Assembly: GCF_008369105.1 (NCBI RefSeq)
Contig: NZ_VINQ01000019.1
Span: forward strand, 1-64,000
Direction of reading: 5' to 3'
From: Aquicoccus porphyridii
GTDB taxonomy: Bacteria; Pseudomonadota; Alphaproteobacteria; Rhodobacterales; Rhodobacteraceae
Length of the DNA stretch: 64,000 nt
Below the pieces are notes generated by a model. It did not search any database. It was not told where the DNA came from and saw only the letters and a program-made list of their open reading frames with translations. Below are positions 46,514-54,899 of the stretch, piece after piece (the stretch's first letter is position 1; every line of letters starts with the position of its first letter). Position numbers and translations under genes: made by a program.

Positions 46514-47929
46514 GTGCCCGGCAAGGTGCTCATCATCGACGACATCGCCACCAACCGCATCACGTTCAAGGTGCGGCTCGCGGCGGCCTGCTACCAGGTG
46601 GCACAGGCGGCCACGGCGGCCGAGGGGTTGACCCTCGCGCGACAGATGCCGCCCGATCTCATCCTGTGCCCGGCCAACCTGCCCGACATGGATGCCGCCG
46701 GGCTGGCCCGCGCGTTGCGGGCCGATCCGCTGCTGGAGGACATCCCGCTGATCGTGGTGACGGCCGATCACGACCCTGCAACCCGGCTGGCCATGCTCGA
46801 AGCCGGGGCCGATGACATCCTGCTCAAACCGCTCTCCGACGATCTTTTCCTCGCCCGCCTGCGCAGCCTGCTGCGCCACCGCCACAACCACGAGGAAAAG
46901 CAGTTGCGCGATGGCGCAGGGCAGGTGCTGGGCCTGGCGGAAACGCCCGCCGGTTTCGACGCACCCGGCAGGGTGCTGCTGGTGGCCGACACCGCCGATA
47001 CCGCGCTGAAATGGAAATCCCTTCTGGCCCGGTCCATGCCCGATCGGCTGACCACCGTCGGCATTGCCGACGCGATGCGCCATATCGGGCGCACCGACGT
47101 GCCCGATGCGATCGGCATGGTCCTGCCCGCCGAGGCACCCGAGACCGGGCTCCGGCTGCTGACCGAACTGACCGCCCATCCTGCGACCCGCGACGCCGGG
47201 GTGATCGTGGCGCTTGTGGCCCCGCGCGCGCGGCTGGCCGCCGAAGCCCTCGACCGGGGTGCGGCCGAAGTGCTGGGCAACGGCGCGCTCAGCCGCGAGA
47301 TGGCGCTGCGCCTGCGCCGACAGATCCTGCGCAAACGCCGGATCGAAACGCTGCGCCGCTCGATGCGCGCAGGGCTGCGCGCGGCCGTGATCGACCCGCT
47401 GACCGGGCTTCACAACCGGCGCTATGCCATGCCCCGGCTTGCCCGGATGGTCGAAGAGGCCGCCAGGATCGGCAGGGATTGCGCCGTCATGGTCGTCGAT
47501 ATCGACCATTTCAAAATGGTAAACGATACGTTCGGTCATGCCGCGGGCGATGCGATCCTGTCGCGCATCGGCCATATCCTGCGCGAAGCCATGGGGCAGG
47601 ACGCGCTTGCCGCGCGGCTTGGCGGCGAGGAATTCCTGATCGCCATGCCCGACACCGGGCCGGAGATCGCGCATATGGCGGCACAAAAGCTGTGCCGGCT
47701 GATCGCGGGCACGCTGTTTCGTATCCCCGGGCAGCCACGCCCGGTCCGCATCACCGTCAGTATCGGCGTCGCCCTGGCTTCCGATCCCGCGCCGCGCGAC
47801 CCCGCGAAGCCGCAAGGCGACCCGGTCAGCCCTGCCGCAATGCTCGCGCGCGCCGACCGCGCGCTCTACGGCGCCAAGGCACATGGCCGCAACCGCGTCA
47901 CGTTCTGCAAACGGCGTCCAGCCGCCTGA
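46514..47929 (+). CDS. PleD-like diguanylate cyclase with substituted phosphoacceptor
   Basis: 471 residues from a GTG at 46514. Domain order REC (about 4-120), REC-like adaptor (153-275), GGDEF (290-465), as in PleD. The first receiver keeps Asp9/Asp10, Thr83 and Lys105, but the phosphoacceptor position is Pro53 (LILCPANLPDMD). The GGEEF active site (370-374) is intact. The inhibitory RxxD site expected at 361-364 reads GQDA, so product inhibition is probably lost. Hence likely a constitutive or protein-gated c-di-GMP synthase. Divergent from DUF3572. Confidence 0.9.
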   Translation: MPGKVLIIDDIATNRITFKVRLAAACYQVAQAATAAEGLTLARQMPPDLILCPANLPDMDAAGLARALRADPLLEDIPLIVVTADHDPATRLAMLEAGADDILLKPLSDDLFLARLRSLLRHRHNHEEKQLRDGAGQVLGLAETPAGFDAPGRVLLVADTADTALKWKSLLARSMPDRLTTVGIADAMRHIGRTDVPDAIGMVLPAEAPETGLRLLTELTAHPATRDAGVIVALVAPRARLAAEALDRGAAEVLGNGALSREMALRLRRQILRKRRIETLRRSMRAGLRAAVIDPLTGLHNRRYAMPRLARMVEEAARIGRDCAVMVVDIDHFKMVNDTFGHAAGDAILSRIGHILREAMGQDALAARLGGEEFLIAMPDTGPEIAHMAAQKLCRLIAGTLFRIPGQPRPVRITVSIGVALASDPAPRDPAKPQGDPVSPAAMLARADRALYGAKAHGRNRVTFCKRRPAA

Positions 47930-47964
47930 CAGGACGCAAATCTCACAGTCGCCCCGGAATGCCG

Positions 47965-48489
47965 TCAGCGTTCAGAATGCCAGCGCCGTCCGCTCTTGTC
48001 GTGCCCGGGTTTGCGCTTGCGCTCCAGCGCCTCGCGCAACCGTTTGGCATAGGCAGCGCGCTCGGCATCGCTCATGCTTTCCAGCCGCTCAAGCAACAGT
48101 TCACGCCCCAACCGCACGCCCTCGGCCACGGCCTGCATCTGCCGCTCGACGCTCGCCCGCACCACCTCGGGCTCATAGGGCGTGCGCTCCAGCGCGGCGA
48201 TCAACTGCTCGAACTCGGCCCGGATCGTGGCCCGGTCGGGGCGCCGGTCGCGATAGGCCTCGTGCATCGCGCGGCCCAGCGCGCGCCGGTCCTCGTCGCT
48301 CAGCGCCCGCGCCATCGGCCCGCCCACCTGATCCATCCGGGGCGGGCGAGAATCCTTGCCGAACCCGTGTGCGGCCATGACCCCCACCATCAACCCCACG
48401 ACCAACAGGTTGAGCGCCAAGGAGGCGAACAACACGATCCGCAATTTGCGCCCCGGTCGGGGGGCCTGTCCGTTCGGCGTCGTGTTCAT
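47965..48489 (-). CDS. Periplasmic heavy-metal-sensor (ZraP/CpxP-like) protein
   Basis: 174 residues: N-terminal membrane anchor (about 16-41), then a periplasmic helical domain rich in Arg/Glu with LSDEDRRALGRAMHEAY and a long charged coiled coil, matching the metal-resistance/ZraP-CpxP group. It overlaps the anti-sigma gene by four bases (ATGA). Probably acts as an envelope-stress or metal sensor feeding the ECF sigma system next door. His/Cys ligands are sparse, so metal binding is not assured. Confidence 0.75.
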   Translation of the reverse strand: MNTTPNGQAPRPGRKLRIVLFASLALNLLVVGLMVGVMAAHGFGKDSRPPRMDQVGGPMARALSDEDRRALGRAMHEAYRDRRPDRATIRAEFEQLIAALERTPYEPEVVRASVERQMQAVAEGVRLGRELLLERLESMSDAERAAYAKRLREALERKRKPGHDKSGRRWHSER

Positions 48490-48887
48490 CCCGCATCCTC
48501 CTCACCCGCCAGGGCCATCTCGTAAAGATCAAAGCCGAAACCGCCGCTGACATCCACGAGCGAAATCACGTCATCCGTCCTGCCGCCCACAACCGTGCCG
48601 AGGGCATCGCCCACGCCCAGCGTGGGGCTGAACCCGATCCAGAGCCCGGCAACCGCCGCCGTGGCCAGCCCGCCCATCGCGGGCCATCCGCCCAGCGCGG
48701 CCCACAGGCCCCAACCCCGGCGCACGCGCGTCATGCGGTCGCCGGGCACGGCAATCGCCGCCTGCTCGGCGAACGCATCGCCCAGAACCCGCGCCATCAG
48801 CGCCGCATCCGGCTCTTCGGGTGCCGAGCGCGCCTGCGCAAACAGCGCCTCCAGCCTCTCTTCCGTGTCGCGATCCGTCTCAGTCAT
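48486..48887 (-). CDS. Putative anti-sigma factor, single-span membrane protein
   Basis: 133 residues from the ATG at 48887, overlapping the sigma stop by eight bases (ATGACTGA). Cytoplasmic N-terminal helical region (EERLEALFAQARSAPEEPDAALMARVL), a hydrophobic segment near 64-84, and a short periplasmic tail. No zinc-binding HxxxCxxC motif. Assignment as anti-sigma comes from topology and position between the ECF sigma factor and a periplasmic sensor-like protein. Confidence 0.65.
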   Translation of the reverse strand: MTETDRDTEERLEALFAQARSAPEEPDAALMARVLGDAFAEQAAIAVPGDRMTRVRRGWGLWAALGGWPAMGGLATAAVAGLWIGFSPTLGVGDALGTVVGGRTDDVISLVDVSGGFGFDLYEMALAGEEDAG

Positions 48888-49470
48888 CGCCATACCCCAA
48901 TGCATCGCGCCGCGCGGCCAGTGCCGCGCCCAGCGCCCTCTTGCCCCGTGCGATCAGGCTCTCGACCGCCTCGGTGCCGGTCTCCATGATCGCGGCGATC
49001 TCGGGGTTGGCCAGCCCCTCGATATGCCGCAGCACCACCGCCTGACGCTGGCGCTCGGGCAACCCGTTCAGCGCCGCCTGCAACGCCCCGGCCCGGGCCT
49101 TGTCCTGCAATCGCTCGGCCGGTCCCGCCGCAGCGTCCACCGGCTCGTCCACCGCGTCAAGCGGTGGCCCGACATGCCGCCTGCGCCTGAGCCGGTCGGT
49201 CACCAGATTGGCCACCACGCGATAAAGCCATGTGTTCACCCGCGCCTCGCCCGCTCGCCAGTCGGGTGCGATCCGCCACAGCCGCAACATCGCCTCCTGC
49301 GTCACGTCCTCGGCCTCGGCCCTGTCGCCCAGCAACCGATAGGCATGGGCCATGACAACCGGCGTAAACCGCAGCGTCAAGGCACGCGCCGCCTGCCGGT
49401 CGCCATTGGCGAACAGGGTCAAGAGCGCCTCGTCGGGCAGGTCGCTGCTGTCATCCAATGCCATGCTCAT
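48880..49470 (-). CDS. ECF-type RNA polymerase sigma factor
   Basis: 196 residues from the ATG at 49470 (GAGCGGG upstream; ATG at 49464 also possible); the open frame beyond is an antisense shadow of the EF-hand gene. Sigma-2 region (about 22-95) with AEDVTQEAMLRLWR and NTWLYRVVANLVTDRLRRRR; sigma-4 region (about 130-185) with LPERQRQAVVLRHIEGLANPEIA as the -35-binding helix-turn-helix. Coupled to the anti-sigma gene. Target promoters not identified here. Confidence 0.9.
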   Translation of the reverse strand: MSMALDDSSDLPDEALLTLFANGDRQAARALTLRFTPVVMAHAYRLLGDRAEAEDVTQEAMLRLWRIAPDWRAGEARVNTWLYRVVANLVTDRLRRRRHVGPPLDAVDEPVDAAAGPAERLQDKARAGALQAALNGLPERQRQAVVLRHIEGLANPEIAAIMETGTEAVESLIARGKRALGAALAARRDALGYGDD

Positions 49471-49558
49471 CGCCCGCTCGGCGTACCCGCTTCCCCGCTC
49501 CGCCACAAGCGGCCCCGGGAGGGGCGTCAACCGCCCCGGGGCCGATCCAATGCCCCGA

Positions 49559-50137
49559 TCAGTTGCGCTGGCGGTCGCCGTGGCCATGCATCTTGCCATG
49601 ACCCCCATAGGATTTGCCATCATCGCGCTGCATGCCGCGCTCACCGCGCCGCTCCTGCATCTTGTCCCGCGCCGCGCGCATCTCGGCGTCGGAAACCGCG
49701 CCATCGCCGTCGCTGTCCAGCCGGTCGAACATCCGGTCCTGCATGGACCGCTGGCCGGGCATCTCGTCGAACGAGACCTCGCCGTCACCGTCGCTGTCCA
49801 TCCGCTCGATCATCCGCGTCGCCATACGCTCGAACCGGCGCTGGCGGGCCTCTTCGGCGCGCTTCTCGACCGCCGCCTTGATCTCGGTATCGCTCAACCG
49901 GCCATTGCCATCGGTATCCGCCGCATCGAACTTCGCCCGGGCATGGGCCGCCGCTTCCTCGCGCGTGACCTTGCCGTCGCCATCCGCATCGGCATCCTCG
50001 AACTGCATCATCGGCATGCCGCCACCCATGCCGCCCATGCCGCCACGCTCGCCCTTCATGCCATGGGCCAGCGCCACACCGCTGCCGGCCGCCAGGCTCA
50101 AAAGGGTCAGGCCAGTGATCAAATAGGTCCGTTTCAT
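49559..50137 (-). CDS. Periplasmic four-EF-hand calcium-binding protein
   Basis: 192 residues with a signal peptide (cleaved after ALA near 24) and four canonical EF loops at about 50-61, 74-85, 114-125 and 141-152 (DxDxDG pattern, Glu at position 12 in each). A Gly/Met-rich linker (residues 30-45) and a Gly/His-rich tail may bind other metals. Strong AAGGAG site. It lies 88 bp ahead of the ECF sigma gene on the same strand, so they may share a transcript. Possible Ca2+ buffer or sensor of the periplasm. Confidence 0.88.
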   Translation of the reverse strand: MKRTYLITGLTLLSLAAGSGVALAHGMKGERGGMGGMGGGMPMMQFEDADADGDGKVTREEAAAHARAKFDAADTDGNGRLSDTEIKAAVEKRAEEARQRRFERMATRMIERMDSDGDGEVSFDEMPGQRSMQDRMFDRLDSDGDGAVSDAEMRAARDKMQERRGERGMQRDDGKSYGGHGKMHGHGDRQRN

Positions 50138-50363
50138 ATCGCGTGTCTCCTTGGTTTCTCGCGCTACGTGTCAATCATCCACCGGGCCTCTGTCCCGGCT
50201 TCACAAGGTTTCACGCAGCACGCCGCCCTTTCCGTCGCGACCCGTCCGGATTTTTCATCCCGTCCCGGCGAAACTTTGCGACATGGCGACGCAATGACAG
50301 CGCACAGCCTTCACATTTCCCCACATTGCCCCCACTCTCTTGTTGCGAACGCGAGGAACAGGA

Positions 50364-50801
50364 ATGCAAGATCACGCCATGGCACCCGACATCGGGCTGC
50401 CCCCGCAGGAACGATTACTGAAACCGGCCCTGCTCAAGGGCTGGCGGCGGCGCTGCCCCAATTGCGGCTCGGGTCCGCTGCTCAAGGGCTATCTCAAGGT
50501 GCGCGACACCTGCCCGGTCTGCCACGAGGATCTCACCCCCCAACGCGCCGATGACGGCCCGGCCTATCTCACCATCCTGATCGTCGGCCATATCATGGCA
50601 CCGCTCCTGCATATCGTCTTCGTGCGCTGGCGGCCCGAACCTTTGGTGCTTTTCACCATCTTCGCTATTGGCTGCGTCGCGCTCTCGCTATACCTTCTGC
50701 CAAGATTGAAAGGCGCGGTCGTCGGGTTTCAGTGGGCCCGGCGGATGCATGGTTTTGGCGATGACGACCTCGCGGACGAGGATCGCGCGCACCGAAACTG
50801 A
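50364..50801 (+). CDS. DUF983 membrane protein with zinc-ribbon-like motif
   Basis: 145 residues from the ATG at 50364 (AGGAACAGGA upstream). Two CxxC pairs, CPNC (31-34) and CPVC (near 51-54), form a probable zinc ribbon, followed by two membrane helices (about 68-90 and 95-115). DUF983 proteins are widespread in alphaproteobacteria and often near cytochrome oxidase genes; here the neighbour is a NUDIX hydrolase 27 bp downstream. Function unknown. Confidence 0.82.
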   Translation: MQDHAMAPDIGLPPQERLLKPALLKGWRRRCPNCGSGPLLKGYLKVRDTCPVCHEDLTPQRADDGPAYLTILIVGHIMAPLLHIVFVRWRPEPLVLFTIFAIGCVALSLYLLPRLKGAVVGFQWARRMHGFGDDDLADEDRAHRN

Positions 50802-50828
50802 GCCCGCCCCCAAGCGAAGCGAGGCCAG

Positions 50829-51566
50829 ATGAGCGATTACACGACACCGCAAAAGGCGGACAAGACCGCGGTTCGCAACGCAGCCACGGTGATCGTGCTG
50901 CGCGACCGGATGGCGGAACCGAGGGTGCTGATGGGCCAGCGCGGCGCGCGCGCGGCCTTCATGCCCAACAAGTTCGTCTTTCCCGGCGGGGCGGTCGATC
51001 CTGCCGACGCGGGCGTGCCACTGGCCCGGCGCATGCCACAGGTCTGCCGCGACCGCCTGCTTGAGAATTGCGAGGACGATTGCACCCACGCGCTCGCCAC
51101 CGCCGCGATCCGCGAGTTGTGGGAGGAAACCGGCCTCGTCCTCGGCCAGAAGGGCGAATGGAGCGTCGAGCCGCCCGCCGATTGGGCCGATTTCGCCGCC
51201 GCCGGTTACGTGCCCGATGCCCATCCGCTGCAATTCGTGTTTCGCGCGATCACGCCACCGGGTCGGCCGCGCCGCTTCGACGCGCGGTTCTTCCTCGTCG
51301 ATGCCGACGAGATTGCCAATGACCTCGACAATTTCGACGGCGCGCAGGACGAGCTTTCGCACCTGCAATGGATTCCGCTCGACAGGGTGCGCGGTTTCGA
51401 CCTTCCCTTCATCACCGAGGTCGTACTGGCCGAGGTCGCGGCCCGCGCCCGCGATCTCTCGCCGCCGGAGAACGTGCCCTTCTTCCACAACGGCACCGAA
51501 GAGAGCCTGTTTCTGCGCCTCAAGGGCAAGGGTCCGCTTTCCGGCAAGGTGATCCGCCACGACTGA
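50829..51566 (+). CDS. NUDIX hydrolase
   Basis: 245 residues. NUDIX box: FPGGAVDPAD, then ATAAIRELWEETGLVLG (about 95-111) with the REx2EExG catalytic metal-binding core; the box is split by a longer loop than usual, containing Cys-rich VCRDRLLENCEDDC. Hydrolyses a nucleoside diphosphate linked to another moiety. GAGG precedes the ATG. Substrate (CoA, ADP-ribose, dinucleotide) cannot be told; the size fits the CoA-type NUDT7/19 group. Confidence 0.85.
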   Translation: MSDYTTPQKADKTAVRNAATVIVLRDRMAEPRVLMGQRGARAAFMPNKFVFPGGAVDPADAGVPLARRMPQVCRDRLLENCEDDCTHALATAAIRELWEETGLVLGQKGEWSVEPPADWADFAAAGYVPDAHPLQFVFRAITPPGRPRRFDARFFLVDADEIANDLDNFDGAQDELSHLQWIPLDRVRGFDLPFITEVVLAEVAARARDLSPPENVPFFHNGTEESLFLRLKGKGPLSGKVIRHD

Positions 51567-51582
51567 CCGGCGCGGCATCGCC

Positions 51583-52467
51583 CTATCCGAACAGCACCAG
51601 CACCAGGATGCTCGCCGTCAGGAACCCGATTCCGGCATATTCACGCCGGGTGATCGTCTCGCCAAAGAACATCACCGCGGCGAAGATCGAGAAAATCACC
51701 TCGATCTGCCCCACGGCAAAGACATAGGCCGCGTTCTGCAAGGTAAAGGCGGTAAACCAGCACAGTGACCCCGCCATCCCGGTCAACCCCATCCACACCG
51801 CCGTGCGCCGCGCCGCGATCACCTTTGCCAATTGCCCCTTTTCCCGCCACGCCAGCCAGGCCGAAAGGGCGATGGTCTGCGCCACTGTCACCACCGCCAG
51901 CGCGATCACCGCCCGCAGGAACGGATCGTCGCTTGCGACCGCGAGCGTGGCACCCCGATAGGTCACCGCCGACACGGCGAAAAATGCCCCCGACAGGATG
52001 CCCAGCCCGGCGGCCCGGTTGAACACGCCGCCCCCGACTTCGGCCCCCCTCGACAGGATCAGCACCCCGACGAGCCCCAGCACGATCGCCCCCATGCCAA
52101 GCGCCGACACAAGATCGCCCAGAAGAACCAGCCCGACAATCGCGGTCTGCACCACTTCGGTTTTCTTGAAGGTGATCCCGACGGCGAAATTGCGATGCGC
52201 GAAAAGCGCCACGACGCACCATGTCGCCAATATCTGGGTCAGCCCCCCGGTCAGCGCATAGGCCCAGAACCACGGCCCCACCCCCGGCCAGCCACCCTGC
52301 ATCGCGGCATAGACCAACGCCAGCACCACCACGAAAGGCAGGGAATAGAGAAACCGCGACAGCGTCGCGCCCCCCGCCGACAGCGCCCCCATGCTCAGAT
52401 GTTTCTGAAGCATGAAGCGCAGCGTCTGGAACGCGGCGGCGGCAATGGAAAGGGCAATCCAACTCAT
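51583..52467 (-). CDS. EamA/DMT-family transporter
   Basis: 294 residues with ten predicted helices in two EamA halves (about 1-135 and 150-290). Drug/metabolite exporter superfamily; substrate unknown. GAGAGGG ribosome site precedes the ATG. Convergent with the NUDIX gene (16 bp apart) and 19 bp downstream of the desaturase gene, with which it may be co-transcribed. Confidence 0.87.
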   Translation of the reverse strand: MSWIALSIAAAAFQTLRFMLQKHLSMGALSAGGATLSRFLYSLPFVVVLALVYAAMQGGWPGVGPWFWAYALTGGLTQILATWCVVALFAHRNFAVGITFKKTEVVQTAIVGLVLLGDLVSALGMGAIVLGLVGVLILSRGAEVGGGVFNRAAGLGILSGAFFAVSAVTYRGATLAVASDDPFLRAVIALAVVTVAQTIALSAWLAWREKGQLAKVIAARRTAVWMGLTGMAGSLCWFTAFTLQNAAYVFAVGQIEVIFSIFAAVMFFGETITRREYAGIGFLTASILVLVLFG

Positions 52468-52486
52468 GCCCTCTCATGCCCTCAAA

Positions 52487-53383
52487 TCAGGGGCGTTTCC
52501 AGAGCGGATGTGGCACCGGGTCTTTCGTGCGCAGGAAATAACGCCGGAAGACCTCGCCATAAGATTGGTAATGGTAGTGATCATTGGCCGCGCGAAACGC
52601 CTCGCGCTCGGCCTGGTAGAGCGCCCAGAGCCGATACCACGGCACGCCCGGTCGGCTGTGATGCACCACATGCAGGTTGTTGTTGAGGAAGAGAAAGGCC
52701 AGCGGCCCGCGATCCTCGATGATCACCGTGCGCCCCGGCACGGTCTCATGCGCGCGATGCTCAAGAAAGGTGCGGATCTTGAGAATCGACAGCGCCGCAT
52801 AGGTCGAAAGAAGCCAGGCCCAGACCGGCATCTGCCCAAAGGCCACCATCCACCAGGCCACCATCGCCACCGCCGGAACATGAACGAGCCACGCCGCCAG
52901 AACCCCGGGCCGCCCCGCCCGGATCGCGCGCCAATCCGCCGCCATGAACGCCACCTGCCCCACCAGCGGCCCGATCACGAGCCGGCCGGCCAGCGTGTTG
53001 TTGAACCGCAGCGCGGCCCGCGCCCAGCCCGGCAACCGTGCCCAGGTCTCGGGATCGAGGTAGTTGGTCTCGGGATCGTCATAAGGGTCGGTGAGCCGCT
53101 CGTCGCGGTGATGCTCGATATGCGTGTCGCGAAACCGGCCGTACGGCACGAAAAGCGCAAGTTGCGGAAAGACCAGCAATTCATTGAGTCGACGGTGCCG
53201 CGTCGGATGCCCGTGCAGCACCTCGTGACACAGCGAAGAATGCAGCGCCGCCGCAAGCGTCACCATCACCATCCCCAAGGGCAGGAACAGCCCCGCCACC
53301 ACACTCGTGCCCAGCGCCCAGACCGCGTAGGTCAGCACCACAAGGGCCAGCGTCGGCCATTCTACTGCCGGCATCCTACCCAT
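52487..53383 (-). CDS. Membrane fatty acid desaturase/hydroxylase
   Basis: 298 residues from the ATG at 53383, overlapping the DUF2061 stop by eight bases. Four to five helices and three His boxes of the di-iron desaturase family: HEVLHGH (near 53-59), HIEHHRD (near 92-98) and NNNLHVVHH (near 240-248). Introduces a double bond or hydroxyl into acyl chains or carotenoid-like substrates. The partner DUF2061 gene is small and membrane-embedded. Exact substrate unclear; phospholipid acyl chains or carotenoids are the options. Confidence 0.85.
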   Translation of the reverse strand: MGRMPAVEWPTLALVVLTYAVWALGTSVVAGLFLPLGMVMVTLAAALHSSLCHEVLHGHPTRHRRLNELLVFPQLALFVPYGRFRDTHIEHHRDERLTDPYDDPETNYLDPETWARLPGWARAALRFNNTLAGRLVIGPLVGQVAFMAADWRAIRAGRPGVLAAWLVHVPAVAMVAWWMVAFGQMPVWAWLLSTYAALSILKIRTFLEHRAHETVPGRTVIIEDRGPLAFLFLNNNLHVVHHSRPGVPWYRLWALYQAEREAFRAANDHYHYQSYGEVFRRYFLRTKDPVPHPLWKRP

Positions 53384-53582
53384 GATAGCGCCCCCAGCCG
53401 ATATGCGCCCAGATACGCTCATAGATGACGTACATCACGAACCCGATCGCGGTGTTGATCACCGCCATGGCCCCGCCGATGGCCGCCGATCCGGTCAGGG
53501 CCAATCCGACAAGGCCCATCACCGTCAACCCCAACAGGTTCCACAAGATCGCCTTGAGCATGGTCCGCCGACTGCTCTCCAT
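53376..53582 (-). CDS. DUF2061 small membrane protein
   Basis: 68 residues with two hydrophobic segments (about 10-30 and 34-54) and a strong GGAGGCGGA ribosome site. The DUF2061 pattern (SSRRTMLKAILWNLLG...; FVMYVIYERIW) is recognisable. Its stop overlaps the desaturase start, so the two are made together; it may be a subunit or modulator. Function unknown. Confidence 0.78.
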   Translation of the reverse strand: MESSRRTMLKAILWNLLGLTVMGLVGLALTGSAAIGGAMAVINTAIGFVMYVIYERIWAHIGWGRYHG

Positions 53583-53672
53583 TCCGCCTCCTGATTTTTT
53601 GCTGTCACATATGCGTTACAGGGCGGTGGCGGGTTTGCGTATTCCGAATATGGTTAACAAAACGCACGAATG

Positions 53673-53686
53673 GTGATAGTTATCAC
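53673..53686. promoter_or_regulatory. Palindrome just before the XRE regulator start
   Basis: GTGATA-GT-TATCAC, a perfect inverted repeat ending four bases before the ATG at 53690; there is no Shine-Dalgarno sequence. A second inverted repeat TATTC-C-GAATA lies about 30 bp upstream. Likely an autoregulatory operator of the adjacent XRE protein, with a possibly leaderless message. Confidence 0.5.
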
Positions 53687-53689
53687 AAT

Positions 53690-54553
53690 ATGCGACATAA
53701 AATCGACAAACGCCTCCGTGCGGCGCAATTCCGCAACCGCCTTTCCCAGGCCATGCAAAACCGCGGCGTCACCCAAAGCGCGCTCGCCCGTAGCACGGGC
53801 GTCGACCGCTCGACCATTTCACAACTCTTGAAGGGCGAAGGCGCGCGGCTGCCCAATGCGCAGGTGGTGGGCGAATGTGCCTCGGCACTCGGCGTGTCCT
53901 GCGACTGGCTTCTGTCGCTCTCGGACCGGCCCGAGACCGCGACCGACCTGCTCGCCACCACGCTCACCCTGACCGAGGCACCCCGCGCGCTGGTCGATGA
54001 ACAGATCTTCAACTGGCATCAAGAGGCCGCGGGCTACAAGATTCGCCACGTTCCCGCCGCCCTGCCCGACATGCTCAAGACCCGCGCGGTGCTGGAATGG
54101 GAATATGCCCCCCATCTCGGGCGCACCGCGCAGCAGGCGATCGGCGCCTCCGAGGATCGCCTGGCCTGGATGCGCGCCTCGCAATCGGATTACGAGATCG
54201 CCCTGCCACTTTACGAATTGGACAGCTTCGCCTCCGGCACCGGCTATTATACCGGCCTCGCCCCCGCACCGCGCCTCGAACAGCTTGACCGGATCGAGGC
54301 GATCCACGCCCAGCTCTATCCGCGCCTGCGCATCTACATGTTCGACGCGCGGCGCATCTTTTCCGCGCCGGTGACGGTATTCGGCCCGCTGCTCGCCGTG
54401 CTCTATCTCGGGCGCAACTACCTTGCTTTTCGCGATACCGAACGGGTGCAGGCGATCACCGCGCATTTCGACGATCTGGTGCGCGAGGCCGCCGTCCCCG
54501 CCCGCGACATGCCCGCGCATCTTGACCGGCTGCGTGCAATGGTTACGGGCTGA
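53690..54553 (+). CDS. XRE-family transcriptional regulator with C-terminal sensor region
   Basis: 287 residues. HTH_XRE domain (about 14-77: QAMQNRGVTQSALARSTGVDRSTISQLLKG) followed by a ~200-residue region with no clear family: possible ligand-binding fold containing WHQEAAGYKIRHVPA and YYTGLAPAPRLEQLDRIEAI. No membrane segment. A palindrome overlaps its leader. Stop lies 8 bp from the convergent HMA gene. Target genes unknown. Confidence 0.8.
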   Translation: MRHKIDKRLRAAQFRNRLSQAMQNRGVTQSALARSTGVDRSTISQLLKGEGARLPNAQVVGECASALGVSCDWLLSLSDRPETATDLLATTLTLTEAPRALVDEQIFNWHQEAAGYKIRHVPAALPDMLKTRAVLEWEYAPHLGRTAQQAIGASEDRLAWMRASQSDYEIALPLYELDSFASGTGYYTGLAPAPRLEQLDRIEAIHAQLYPRLRIYMFDARRIFSAPVTVFGPLLAVLYLGRNYLAFRDTERVQAITAHFDDLVREAAVPARDMPAHLDRLRAMVTG

Positions 54554-54560
54554 ACGCCAA

Positions 54561-54758
54561 TCAGACCGGGCTGGCCTCGAATCCCGCCGCCTCGATCGCG
54601 GCCATGATCGCCGCCGCATCCAGAACGCTCTCCACCACGACCCTGCGCTCGGCGAGATCGCATTGCACATCCGCGCCCTCGTCCACGTCGAGAATCTTGC
54701 CCTCGATCGAGGCCGTGCAATGGCCGCAACTCATCTTTGGTACACTGAATGTCATCAT
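54561..54758 (-). CDS. Heavy-metal-associated (CopZ-like) copper chaperone
   Basis: 65 residues from the ATG at 54758 (GGAGATTCGCC upstream). One HMA domain with MSCGHC (Cys11, Cys14). It binds Cu(I) and passes it to the CopA P-type ATPase, which is encoded divergently. The two copper genes face away from each other across a 141-bp region containing the CueR-type promoter for copA. A separate promoter for this gene is not evident. Confidence 0.86.
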   Translation of the reverse strand: MMTFSVPKMSCGHCTASIEGKILDVDEGADVQCDLAERRVVVESVLDAAAIMAAIEAAGFEASPV

Positions 54759-54840
54759 GGCGAATCTCCACATTTTCTCCGGTTTCCTTCTCGCTCGCTC
54801 CCGCGCCAGAGGGTCAAGCGATTTTAACGTCGCACCCCTC

Positions 54841-54871
54841 TTGACCTTCCAGTTAATGGAATCCTTATCTA
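54841..54871 (+). promoter_or_regulatory. CueR-type promoter for copA-cueR
   Basis: -35 TTGACC (54841-54846), a 19-bp spacer and -10 TATCTA (54866-54871). The over-long spacer and the CCTTCC-N7-GGAATCC dyad between the boxes are the hallmarks of MerR/CueR-activated promoters; the E. coli copA promoter has the same TTGACCTTCC start. It sits 29 bp before the copA ATG. Confidence 0.88.
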
Positions 54872-54899
54872 GGCTGAGAACAAATCAGAAAGGCCCCCG

